From NCBI GenBank assembly GCA_937980205.1, contig CALJKW010000033.1:20424-84423 (forward strand): DNA of 64,000 nucleotides. Direction: 5' to 3'. A program made the position numbers and the translations under genes. This DNA comes from an uncultured Myxococcales bacterium (GTDB lineage: Bacteria > Myxococcota > Myxococcia > Myxococcales > Myxococcaceae). Numbering within the stretch: the first letter of the stretch is position 1; the number at the start of each line of letters is the position of its first letter. Under the pieces are notes generated by a model, which searched no databases, was not told where the DNA came from, and saw only the letters and a list, made by a program, of their open reading frames with translations. Positions 7,660 through 23,418 of the stretch are shown one piece after another.

Positions 7660-10600
7660 CGACGACCGGCTCGGGCGCGGGCTCCTCGATCGCGACGGGC
7701 GCCGCGGCTGGCGCAGGCTCGGGCGCCGCAGGAGGCGGCGCAACCTGCGCAGGCACCACCACGCCAGGCCGCGACTCGGCGTCGTCGCTCGGCACCCAGC
7801 CCAGCGACGCCACGACGCGGAACCGCGGAGTCCCGTAACCCGGCGACAGCCCCGGCCCGGCGCCGAGCGTGAGCGCGAGCCCCTTGATGGGCATCCACCG
7901 CACCGCGACGATCGCCTCGAGCGGGGCCTGCACCGCGCCCGCGCCGGCGAACCCGAGCTCACCACCGACGCTGGCCATCGCCGACACGTCGTACTTCGGC
8001 ACGAGATCGATCTTCCCCGCGACGGCCCAGGTGAACGCGCTGCCGACGGTGAGGTTGAGCAGCTGCTGCTGCTGGCGAATCGCGACGCCGAGATCGAGCA
8101 GCACCGCGGAGCGGCGCGGGCCGTTCCACTGGCCGATCACCGTCGGGGTCGCCGTCGGGCCCGCGTAGCCGGCGTACGCCGCCCCGCCGGCGGTCGGCAG
8201 CGTCACCGGCAGCGACGCCGCGAACGAGAACGGCCCGACGTCGAGAAGCCGCACCTTCGCCTGCACGCGGAGGTCGGCGAGGGCGACCTGGCTCCCGCCG
8301 GCGGACAGACCGGGATCGACGACTCCGGCGCCGACGGCCTGCGTGATGACGACGGGGACCGCGAGCCCGACCTCGACGCGGTTGAACAAGCCGATGGCGC
8401 CGCTGACGGTCATCGTCGTCTGGCTCGCGGCGAGCGTCTGGCGCACGCCCTCGTCGGTGACGGTCACCGCGCGCAGCGGCACGTCCGCGTAGCTCGCGTA
8501 GACGAGGATCTGCGGCATCAGGTGCGGAGAGACCGCGGCCGACTGCACGCCGAGCACGTCGCCCGCTCCGGCTTGCGGCTGGAACCGCTCGAGCAGGAAC
8601 GTGCGACTGACGTCCTGTGCCTGCGCGGCGGTCGCGCTGACGAGCACCGCCGCGGCGACGCCCACCGCACGCCGGCGGCGCAGCAGCGCGAGCACCGCGA
8701 GCGCGAGGCCGAGCACGCCGAGATCGCCTCCCGACGCCTGGCAGCCGAGCCCGACGCCGCCCTGCACGCGCCACTGGCTCTTGTCACCCTTCGCGAGGCA
8801 CTGTCCGCCGGCGCAGAAGCCGTCGGCGCCGCACTCGGCGTCGCTCGAGCAGTTGGTCCGGCACGCCGTGTCGCCGCACGCGTACGTGCCGCAGAGCGCG
8901 GTGACGGGCTGCGCGCAGCGGCCCGCTCCGTTGCAGGCGCTGGCCTGCGTCTCGCGGCCGCTCGAGCACGAGGCCGCCACGCACTGCACCTCGCCGCCCG
9001 CGTAGGTGCACGCATCGCGGCGCACTCCGTCGCAGGCTCCGCCGCACATCGTGCCGTCGCTCGCGCAGTCCTGCCGCGCGCCGTGCGGAGCTCCGCTGAC
9101 CGCCGTGCAGGTGCCGACGCTGCCCGCCACGTCGCACGCCTCACACTGGCCGTCGCACGCGGTGTTGCAGCACACGCCGTCGACGCAGCTGCCGCTGCCG
9201 CACTGGTTGCTCGCGGAGCACGACGCCGCGGGAGGCCGCTTCGCCACGCAGACTCCGGCAGAGCACCAGTTGCCCGCCGCGCAGTCTGCGTCGGCGGAGC
9301 ACCCGCCGTTGCAGGCGGAGGCGCCGCACGCGAACGCGCCGCACGCCTGCTCCTGCTTCGCCGGGCAGTGGCCGGCGCTGCACGTCGCCGCCATCACCGC
9401 GACGCCGCCGGAGCACGAGGCCGCCCGGCACTCCGCCTGGGGGTACGCGCACGCCGTCACGTCTTCACCGTTGCACTGGCCGCCGCACGCGGTGCCGTCG
9501 CTCTCGCAGGCAGACCGCGAGCCGTGCGGCGCTCCGACGACCGGGGAGCACGTGCCGACCTTGCCCGCGACGTCGCACGCCTGGCACTGGCCGTTGCACG
9601 CGGCGTTGCAGCAGACGCCGTCGGTGCAGAAGCCGCTGCCGCACTGGTTGTTCGCCGCGCACGACGCGCCCGGCTCCTTCGTCGGCACGCAGATGCCCGC
9701 CGCGCACCAGTTGCCCGCCTCGCAGTCCGAGTCGGCCTGACAGTCGCCGAGGCACGCGTTTGCGCCGCAGACGAACGGAGCGCACGCCACCTGCTGCTCC
9801 GCCGGGCACATGCCCGCGCCGTTGCACGAGGCGCCGAGCGTGGCCACGCCCGCGGTGCACGACGGCGCGCGGCACTGGGTCGACGCCGTCGGGTACTCGC
9901 ACGAGTCCCTCAGCGTGCCGTTGCACGTGCCGCCGCAGACGCCCTCGTCCGTCGTGCACGGAGCGCGGCCGGCGTGCGGAGCGCCCGCGACCGGCGAGCA
10001 GGTTCCGACGCTGCCCGCGACGTCGCAGGCCTCACACTGGCCGCCGCACGCCACGTCGCAGCACACCCCGTCGGTGCAGAAGCCGCTGCCGCACTGGTTG
10101 TCCGCTCCACACGCGAGGCCGGGCAGCTTCTTCGGCTCGCACACACCGCCCGAGCACCAGTTGCCCGCCGCGCAGTCCGAGTCGGCCGCGCAGTTGCCCG
10201 CGCACGCCGTCGCGCCGCAGAGGTACGGAGCGCAGCTCTCGGTCTGCACCGCCGGGCAGTGCCCCTGGCCGTCACACGCCGCCGCGAGCGTCGCGACGCC
10301 CGTCGCGCACGAAGCCGAGCGGCAGCTCTGCGCCGCGCCGGGGTAGCTGCACGCGTTGCGCGCGGTGCCGTCGCAGGTTCCGCCGCAGACCGTGCCGTCG
10401 CTGTCGCACGACGTGCGCGAGCCGTGCGGCGCTCCGGCGACCGGAGAGCACGTGCCCTCGCTGCCCGCCACGTCGCACGCTTCGCACTGGCCGTTGCAGG
10501 CCGCGTTGCAGCAGAAGCCGTCGGCGCAGGTGCCGCTCGCGCACTCGCCGGCCGCGGCGCAGGCGCCGCCGTTCGACCTCTTGAAGCTCGCGGTGACGGT

Positions 10601-13441
10601 GCGGGCGCCGGTGACGTTCGTCGCGACGTAGCTGCCGTTCGTCGCCGAGACCGGCGTCGGGCCGTCGACGAGCGACACGAGCTCGTAGCCGGGAGCCGGC
10701 GCGATGGTGCACGTCGAGCTGCCGCCATACGGCACCGGCGACGAGCAGGTCACCGAGCCGTTCGCGTCCGCCTGGCCGACGACGCCGAAGGTGTCGATGG
10801 CGAACGAGGCCGACAGCGCGTGCGCCGCGGTGACGTTCGAGAACGTGTACGAGGCGACCGCTCCGACCGAGGCGCCGTCGACGAGGACGTCGGCGATGTG
10901 GTGGTTCGCGGCGGCGGCGATGTTCACGGTGAGCGACGAGCCGTGCGCGACGTGCTGCGTCCCCTGCGGGGAGACCGAGCCGTTCGGCCCGGCCGAGGCG
11001 GTGACCGCGTAGGTGTCGATGGCGAACGTCGCCGCGATGGTGTGCGGCGCCGTCACGCTGGAGAACGTGTACGAGCTCACCGCTCCGACCGAGACGCCGT
11101 CGACGAGCACGTCGGCGACGTGGTGGTTCGCGGCCGGCGCGAGGGTGAACGTCGCCGAGGCCCCCCACGCGACCGTCTGCGAGCCGGAGATGCTGCCGTT
11201 CGCGCCCGCGGACGACGTGATGAGGAAGGTGTCGATGGCGAACGTCGCCGCGATGGTGTGCGGCGCCGTCACGTTCGAGAACGTGTACGAGCTCACCGCT
11301 CCGACCGAGACGCCGTCGACGAGCACGTCCGCGACGTGGTGATTCGCCGCCGGCGTGATGGCGAACGTCGCCGAGGCCCCCCACGCGACCGTCTGCGAGC
11401 CCGAGATGCTGCCGTTCGCGCCCGCGGACGAGGCGATGAGGAACGTGTCGAGCGCGAACGACGCGGCGATGGTGTGCGGCGCGGTGACGTTCGAGAAGGT
11501 GTACGAGGTGACGGCTCCGACGGAGACGCCGTCGACCCGCACGTCGTCGATGTGACGGCCGGTGGCCGGCGTGATGGTGAACGTCTGGCTGCCGCCCTGC
11601 ACCACGGGCGTCGAGCCGGCCGGCGAGATCGACCCGCCGCTGCCGGCCGACGCCGTGATGGTGAAGCTGGGAGGAGCAAACGCCGCGGTCAGCGTCGCAT
11701 CGCCCGACACCGTGAAGGTGCACGGGTTCGCGGTGCCGGCGCAGGCGCCGCTCCAACCGGAGAACGTGTGGCCGGTCGTCGCGGTCGCGGTCACGCTGAC
11801 CACGGTGCCGTCGATGAACGAGGTCGACGCGCTCGAACAGCCCGCGGCGCAGTCGATCGCCGACGGGCTCGTGACGACGCGGCCGGTGCCGGTGCCCGCC
11901 TTCGCGAACGTCACCGTCCGCAGCGTGCCGATGGCGTTCGTGTCGATGTCCTGGTTGTTCGTCGTGTCGTTGTCGGTGATGCCCGCGGGCGCGCTCACCG
12001 CGACGAGGTTCGTCATCGAGCCGCTCATCGCGCCTGCCGTGAGCGTGCCGTTCACCGAGAACGTCACGCTCGCTCCGGAGGCGAGGTTCACGGCCTGCGA
12101 GATCGAGCCGGTGCCGCTCGCCGCACCGCAGCCGGCGCCGCTGCACGTCCAGCTCGCCGAGGCGAGCTGCGCCGGCATGTTCCACGTCACCGTGGCTCCG
12201 TTCGCAGCGGTCGGGCCCGCGTTCGTCACGACGACGGTGAAGGCGTACGCCTGGCCCCACGCGACGGCCGCGACCGTGTCGTCGAGCTGCGCGCGCAGGT
12301 CCGCGTACTGGACGTTCGCGGTGACGGCCGTCTCCACCAGCGGCCCGAGCAGCGCCGAGACGCCGTCCGCGCGCACCGAGTAGTTGCCGGCCGAGATCTT
12401 CCCGCTCGCGCCCGCGGCGATCTGAACGGTGACGGTGAACGAGCCGCTCGCGCTCGGGTTGACCGTGCCGACGTTGCAGACGACCTGGCCCGTCGTCGCG
12501 CCGACCGCCGGGGTCGTGCACGTCGCGCCCGGCGCGGAGATCGACTGGAAGCTGGTGTTCACCGGCAGGTTGAACGTCACCGTCGTGTTGTTCGCCGCCC
12601 CGGCGCCGCGGTTCTGGTAGCTGAGCGTGTACGTGATGTTGCTGCCCGCGTTCGCCGACTGCGGAGCGCTCGCCGCGACCTGCAGGCCGGGGAGAAACGG
12701 GCCGAAGCCGTCGACGTAGACCTCGCCCCAGTGGCCCGACTGCGAGCAGCCGGCGCCGATGACCTCGAGCCGAACCGTGTCGCCGACGGCGAGCGCGACG
12801 TTGCCCGGCGCGATGTCGAACGACTGCCAGTCGGTGAAGTAGTTGGTGCCCTGGATCTGCCAGGGCACGCCCGACTGGTTCGCGAAGTTGAACGTGCCGA
12901 AGAGCGTCGCGTTCTTCGTGACGTTCGTGAGCATCACCCAGAAGTACGGCTGATCCGCCGGGCCGTGGCCGCCGCTGTTGAGCACCGGAGCCAGCGCGAA
13001 GCGCACGTGCACCTTGTCGTCGGAGGGGTCCACGTCCGCGGGCCCGACCGTGAACTGCTGCACCAGCGTGTTCACGTTGTAGCCGGTGCCGAGCTCGTTC
13101 ACGACGACGGCGTTCTGGCCGTACTTCGGCACGCGCAGCGACGCGGCGGAGGTGAGGCCGGCGGGGATGATGCTCTCCGTCGGGCCGGTGACCACCTTCG
13201 TGCGGTTGGTGCCGCCCGCGAGCAGCTTGAGGTCGCTCCGCGAGGCGGGCGGGTACGTGATGCCGCGGTTCTGAAACGTGCTCACCGTCCAGCCGGTGAG
13301 GCCCCCGTCCTCGAAGTCGCCGTTGACGAAGACGGCGTCGCGGCGCACCTCGGGTGGGGTCTGCGTCTCCGCAGGTGCGACATCGCGCTGGCAGGCGGCG
13401 ACTGCGACGGCGGTGCAGAGGGCGAGGCTGAGCTTTCGCAT
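7640..13441 (-). CDS. Giant Cys-rich MYXO-CTERM/outer-membrane barrel lipoprotein
   Basis: A 1933-residue protein, TraA/TraB-like in layout. It has a lipoprotein signal MRKLSLALCTAVAVAAC (Cys17). An N-terminal FVNGDFEDGGLTGW domain resembles carbohydrate-binding modules. Two DUF11-like beta domains span about residues 265-500, and InlB-like repeats about 510-955. Four Cys-rich modules of about 150 residues fill 960-1550. A MYXO-CTERM-like signal follows (GLGCQASGG, a hydrophobic run, then RRRR, near 1560-1590). The chain does not stop there. It continues through a second signal-peptide-like segment (VGVAAAVLVSATAAQAQ) into a barrel-like section (LERFQPQAGAGDVLGVQSA) and a Pro/Ala linker, ending where an OmpA domain would be expected. 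The start at 13441 was chosen for the signal peptide. An internal GTG could allow separate translation of the barrel part. Confidence 0.75.
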   Translation of the reverse strand: MRKLSLALCTAVAVAACQRDVAPAETQTPPEVRRDAVFVNGDFEDGGLTGWTVSTFQNRGITYPPASRSDLKLLAGGTNRTKVVTGPTESIIPAGLTSAASLRVPKYGQNAVVVNELGTGYNVNTLVQQFTVGPADVDPSDDKVHVRFALAPVLNSGGHGPADQPYFWVMLTNVTKNATLFGTFNFANQSGVPWQIQGTNYFTDWQSFDIAPGNVALAVGDTVRLEVIGAGCSQSGHWGEVYVDGFGPFLPGLQVAASAPQSANAGSNITYTLSYQNRGAGAANNTTVTFNLPVNTSFQSISAPGATCTTPAVGATTGQVVCNVGTVNPSASGSFTVTVQIAAGASGKISAGNYSVRADGVSALLGPLVETAVTANVQYADLRAQLDDTVAAVAWGQAYAFTVVVTNAGPTAANGATVTWNMPAQLASASWTCSGAGCGAASGTGSISQAVNLASGASVTFSVNGTLTAGAMSGSMTNLVAVSAPAGITDNDTTNNQDIDTNAIGTLRTVTFAKAGTGTGRVVTSPSAIDCAAGCSSASTSFIDGTVVSVTATATTGHTFSGWSGACAGTANPCTFTVSGDATLTAAFAPPSFTITASAGSGGSISPAGSTPVVQGGSQTFTITPATGRHIDDVRVDGVSVGAVTSYTFSNVTAPHTIAASFALDTFLIASSAGANGSISGSQTVAWGASATFAITPAANHHVADVLVDGVSVGAVSSYTFSNVTAPHTIAATFAIDTFLITSSAGANGSISGSQTVAWGASATFTLAPAANHHVADVLVDGVSVGAVSSYTFSSVTAPHTIAATFAIDTYAVTASAGPNGSVSPQGTQHVAHGSSLTVNIAAAANHHIADVLVDGASVGAVASYTFSNVTAAHALSASFAIDTFGVVGQADANGSVTCSSPVPYGGSSTCTIAPAPGYELVSLVDGPTPVSATNGSYVATNVTGARTVTASFKRSNGGACAAAGECASGTCADGFCCNAACNGQCEACDVAGSEGTCSPVAGAPHGSRTSCDSDGTVCGGTCDGTARNACSYPGAAQSCRSASCATGVATLAAACDGQGHCPAVQTESCAPYLCGATACAGNCAADSDCAAGNWCSGGVCEPKKLPGLACGADNQCGSGFCTDGVCCDVACGGQCEACDVAGSVGTCSPVAGAPHAGRAPCTTDEGVCGGTCNGTLRDSCEYPTASTQCRAPSCTAGVATLGASCNGAGMCPAEQQVACAPFVCGANACLGDCQADSDCEAGNWCAAGICVPTKEPGASCAANNQCGSGFCTDGVCCNAACNGQCQACDVAGKVGTCSPVVGAPHGSRSACESDGTACGGQCNGEDVTACAYPQAECRAASCSGGVAVMAATCSAGHCPAKQEQACGAFACGASACNGGCSADADCAAGNWCSAGVCVAKRPPAASCSASNQCGSGSCVDGVCCNTACDGQCEACDVAGSVGTCTAVSGAPHGARQDCASDGTMCGGACDGVRRDACTYAGGEVQCVAASCSSGRETQASACNGAGRCAQPVTALCGTYACGDTACRTNCSSDAECGADGFCAGGQCLAKGDKSQWRVQGGVGLGCQASGGDLGVLGLALAVLALLRRRRAVGVAAAVLVSATAAQAQDVSRTFLLERFQPQAGAGDVLGVQSAAVSPHLMPQILVYASYADVPLRAVTVTDEGVRQTLAASQTTMTVSGAIGLFNRVEVGLAVPVVITQAVGAGVVDPGLSAGGSQVALADLRVQAKVRLLDVGPFSFAASLPVTLPTAGGAAYAGYAGPTATPTVIGQWNGPRRSAVLLDLGVAIRQQQQLLNLTVGSAFTWAVAGKIDLVPKYDVSAMASVGGELGFAGAGAVQAPLEAIVAVRWMPIKGLALTLGAGPGLSPGYGTPRFRVVASLGWVPSDDAESRPGVVVPAQVAPPPAAPEPAPAAAPVAIEEPAPEPVVAADRVE
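8790..10560 (-). repeat. Four tandem Cys-rich modules, about 450 bp each
   Basis: Within the giant lipoprotein, a Cys-rich module recurs four times with landmarks at about 10505, 10055, 9605 and 9163, a spacing of 442-450 bp. Each module carries CGSGFCTDGVCC-like, QCEACDVAG, GTCSPVAGAPHGSR and CxxDSDCAAGNWC-like segments. Conservation is high at both DNA and protein level, suggesting expansion by tandem duplication. Confidence 0.9.
10791..11660 (-). repeat. Four tandem InlB-like repeats, 216-222 bp
   Basis: Units begin at about 10791, 11013, 11229 and 11445. The spacing is 222, 216 and 216 bp, an exact multiple of three. Each encodes a 72-74 residue repeat with HHVADVLVDGVSVGAV and YTFSNVTAPHTIAA. 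The second and third units are nearly identical at DNA level, so the array is young. It lies inside the giant lipoprotein gene and its length may vary among strains. Confidence 0.9.
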
Positions 13442-13548
13442 GAATGGGGCACCCGACTTCAAGGCTCGGACCACCCACACTTCTCCTCTGAGGGGGAGTC
13501 ACCGCGACGTGGGTCGGCGCCGACACCGGGGTGAGACCGGACCGGGCC

Positions 13549-17283
<3,735 letters not shown>

Positions 17284-17317
17284 CGGGTGCGCACTCTAGA
17301 GTCTTCATGGAGCCACG

Positions 17318-17692
17318 ATGAGTGAGATCGACGAAGGCCGCCGTTCGGCCGCGAGGCGCGCGCTCGCGCTCGACGACGCCGCGCTGATGGCCGAGTGCGT
17401 GGAGCAGTTCTTCAACGCCGGCGGCCCCGGCGGCCAGCACCAGAACAAGGCCGAGACCGCCGTGCGGCTGACGCACCCGCCGACGGGCGTGACGGTGACC
17501 GCCACCGAGCGCCGCAGCCAGGCGATGAATCGCGGCGAGGCGCTCGAGCGGCTGCGGGCCCGGCTCGCCGCGATGACCGTCGTGCAGGCGCCGCGCGTGC
17601 CGACGAAGGTGACGAGGTCGCAGAAGCGGCGGCGGCTCGAGAACAAGAAGCGGCACGCGCAGAAGAAGAGAGATCGAAAAGGCGAGTGGTGA
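17318..17692 (+). CDS. Release-factor-like GGQ domain protein (ArfB/RF-H type)
   Basis: A 124-residue protein with the class I release factor catalytic motif GGPGGQHQNK near residue 35 and a basic C-terminal tail (SQKRRRLENKKRHAQKKRDR). It lacks the stop-codon-recognition domains of RF1/RF2. Such stand-alone GGQ proteins hydrolyse peptidyl-tRNA on stalled ribosomes (ArfB) or assist damaged-ribosome rescue (RF-H); which one applies here is uncertain. It starts with ATG at 17318, divergent from the kinase gene and 29 bases upstream of mfd. Confidence 0.85.
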   Translation: MSEIDEGRRSAARRALALDDAALMAECVEQFFNAGGPGGQHQNKAETAVRLTHPPTGVTVTATERRSQAMNRGEALERLRARLAAMTVVQAPRVPTKVTRSQKRRRLENKKRHAQKKRDRKGEW

Positions 17693-17721
17693 CGGGTGCG
17701 GAACGGCGTCGCGCGACATAC

Positions 17722-21222
<3,501 letters not shown>

Positions 21223-21370
21223 GGGTCGAATTTGCCCCGGTGACCGTTTCGCTCACACGCGCCCTTTCATTCTTGAAATTGCGCTTGCACCGCTGAAACC
21301 GGACCGCGCGTTCAGGTCCGCGAAACAGCGTGCAAAAGGGGTCGGCACGCAGGCTGCACAAGGGGCGCGT

Positions 21371-21435
21371 GCCTCTCCCGGTTTCTCCCGAGCTCGCACT
21401 TCTTTGATGCCGGGAGAGGCGTTGTTCTTCCTCTC
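21371..21435 (+). terminator. Probable rho-independent terminator after mfd
   Basis: A perfect 11-bp inverted repeat (GCCTCTCCCGG at 21371-21381 and CCGGGAGAGGC at 21410-21420) encloses a 28-base loop and is followed by the T-rich gttgttcttcctctc. It lies 150 bases after mfd and ends about 20 bases before the next ATG, so it could also act as a leader attenuator for that small gene. The rest of the 218-base gap holds a short direct repeat (TGCAaaAGGGG and TGCAcaAGGGG) and nothing else I can name. Confidence 0.5.
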
Positions 21436-21440
21436 ATCCC

Positions 21441-21743
21441 ATGCTCGAACGTTTCCTCGATTCGGCCGACGCCGCCCAGGTGATGGAGCTCATGCGCGAG
21501 GCCGAGCTGTCGGCGCTGCAGATCACCGAAGAAGTTCAGTGGAGCGAAGACGGCACCACGTGGTCCGTCGTGCTGCTCGTCCCGCCCGCCCGGCTCGTCT
21601 TCCGCCGCTACGCCGCCGGCGAGCGCAATGATCTCACCCCGACCGATGTGCCCCAGCGCGTCGCCGAGCAGCTCACCGAGCGCCTGCGGCGCGAGACGCT
21701 GTGGCGCAACGTCCGGAAGCAGCTGGAAGATCGCTTCAGCTAG
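21441..21743 (+). CDS. Small hypothetical protein (100 aa)
   Basis: A 100-residue, acidic, probably soluble protein starting MLERFLDSADAAQVMELM and ending in a charged helical RLRRETLWRNVRKQLEDRFS. The third-codon G/C bias matches neighbouring real genes. The family is not recognised. It lies between a probable terminator and the convergent HEAT-repeat gene, with 32 bases between the two stops. Confidence 0.55.
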   Translation: MLERFLDSADAAQVMELMREAELSALQITEEVQWSEDGTTWSVVLLVPPARLVFRRYAAGERNDLTPTDVPQRVAEQLTERLRRETLWRNVRKQLEDRFS

Positions 21744-21775
21744 CCCTTACCGAAGGCGGTCACGCCCTCGCCGCC

Positions 21776-23389
21776 TCACAGCTCCAGCAGCTTCATCTTG
21801 TTCTTCGCCGCCTTCGCCATCTTCCCGCGGCCGCTCTCGGCGAGCGCCTCGAGGATCTCGGCGCCGACGCTCTTGAGCTCGAACTGCGGCTTCTCGGCGA
21901 AGTGCACGCCGACGTAGTACTTCGCCTCGTCGCTCAGCTTCTTGTCCTTGGAGATCGTCTCGGCGACCTTGAAGCCCTCGGCGTGCAGCTTCTCGAGCGC
22001 GGCCAGCACGGGGTCCCGCTGCCGCGCCCGCGGGTGGGGGTCCAGCGAGTGGTGCTGCAGCTGCGCGACCGCGAAGCCGTACTTGTCCTGCTCGGTGGCG
22101 ACCGTCGAGCTGCCGAGCAGCTGGGCGATCATGTCGGCGCGCGCGGGGTCTTTCTTCGCCAGCGCCTTCGCCTTGTCGCGCAACAGCTCCGCCCAACCTT
22201 GAGGGTCCGCGTTGCGCACCGGCTCGAGCTGACGCTTCGCCACCGCGAACGTCTTGCCGAGCTGCTTCTCGGCCGCCGCGAGCAGCGCCTTCACGTGCTT
22301 CTTGGAGAGCTCGCTCGAGCGCGGGTTCACCACCTCGGCGAGCACCTGGGCGCCGACGTCCTCCTCCGCGTCCGCGAGCGCGTCCACGATGATGTCGAGC
22401 CCGCCCGGCAGCGCGATGAGCACCTTGGCGGCCGCCTCGGCCCGGGTGCGATCTCCGCCGCGCGCGACGGGCGCGAGCGTCTTCGCCACGAGCTTCGGCT
22501 TCGCCTCGGCCATTCCGCCGAGCACGCCGATCGCCCACAGCGACAGGTCCACCGAGCGCGAGCTGCACAGCTCGGCGAGCTCTTCGGCGAACTCGGGCCC
22601 GACCCTCATCACCGTCAGCGAGTCGCGCGCCGCGCGCGCCACGAACGAGTCTGGCTCCTCGAGCAGATCCATCAGCGCCCGAATCGACTTCTTCGTCGGG
22701 TCCGCGCCCATCGCGAACCGCAGCGCGGTCGCCGCCTCGACGCGCACGAGCGGCGGGTACTTCCGGCCCGCGAACTCGAGCAGCGTCTTCTCGGCCTCGG
22801 GCAGCTCGAGGAAGCCGAGCACCTTGATCGCGCCGCGCAGCACGTCGACGTCCTCGACCGTCTTCTTCTTGTCGAGGAACTTCTCGACCTGCGTGCGCAT
22901 CACGCGCCGGTCCGCCTCCGAGCCGCTCTTCGCCTCGGCGCGCACCGAGAGCGCGACCTTGTTGATCGTCTCCCACGGCTGCCCGCGCATGCCCTCGAGC
23001 GCCATCTCGAAGCTCTTGCTCGTGCCGACGGCGGGCAGCAGCTGCGACAGCTGCGCGCGCAGCTCGGGGGTCGCGTCGTCGAGCCGCGCCTTGATCTGAG
23101 GCAGCGCGTCTTCGCCGAGCGCCGCGATGGCCTTCGACGCCAGCGGCGCCAGCCCCTTGCGGCCGAGCGCCTCGAGCAGCACCGGCAGCGCCTTCATCGC
23201 GCCCATCGCGCCGAGGGCCTCGACCGCCGCCTCGGCGTAGCCGTCGACCGGATCTCTCGCCATCTCCACCAGGCGCGACACGACCGCGGCGTCCTTCACC
23301 TTCAGCTCGCCGAGCACCACGGCCGCGGCGATGCGTTTGCGCGGAGATTCGTCCTCCAGCAGCTCCACGATGCGTTTGAGCGGGTCCAT
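21776..23389 (-). CDS. HEAT-repeat protein
   Basis: A 537-residue alpha-solenoid protein with no signal peptide. The opening MDPLKRIVELLEDESPRKRI is followed by repeated helix pairs such as RIAAAVVLGELKVKDAAVV, AEAAVEALGAMGAMKALPVL and VRVEAATALRFAMGADP. These match the HEAT/PBS-lyase repeat pattern used as a protein-interaction scaffold. The second half is richer in Lys (AEKQLGKTFAVAKRQLEP) and less regular. It has no enzymatic motif. It is divergent from the OmpA lipoprotein gene with only 17-29 bases between starts. Confidence 0.8.
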   Translation of the reverse strand: MDPLKRIVELLEDESPRKRIAAAVVLGELKVKDAAVVSRLVEMARDPVDGYAEAAVEALGAMGAMKALPVLLEALGRKGLAPLASKAIAALGEDALPQIKARLDDATPELRAQLSQLLPAVGTSKSFEMALEGMRGQPWETINKVALSVRAEAKSGSEADRRVMRTQVEKFLDKKKTVEDVDVLRGAIKVLGFLELPEAEKTLLEFAGRKYPPLVRVEAATALRFAMGADPTKKSIRALMDLLEEPDSFVARAARDSLTVMRVGPEFAEELAELCSSRSVDLSLWAIGVLGGMAEAKPKLVAKTLAPVARGGDRTRAEAAAKVLIALPGGLDIIVDALADAEEDVGAQVLAEVVNPRSSELSKKHVKALLAAAEKQLGKTFAVAKRQLEPVRNADPQGWAELLRDKAKALAKKDPARADMIAQLLGSSTVATEQDKYGFAVAQLQHHSLDPHPRARQRDPVLAALEKLHAEGFKVAETISKDKKLSDEAKYYVGVHFAEKPQFELKSVGAEILEALAESGRGKMAKAAKNKMKLLEL

Positions 23390-23418
23390 CGGCGGCGCAC
23401 CGTAGTATGAGCGCCCAC

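Noticed and set aside
10791..11660. Regular 216-bp repeats as a CRISPR array
   Set aside because: Units are long, in frame and coding, with no short repeat/unique spacer pattern and no cas genes.
7520..13534. Long + strand open frame opposite the giant lipoprotein
   Set aside because: Ala/Arg-rich shadow frame; the minus strand has signal peptide, domains and repeats.
17395..17721. N-terminal extension of Mfd
   Set aside because: Overlaps the GGQ release-factor-like gene in another frame and is unlike Mfd.
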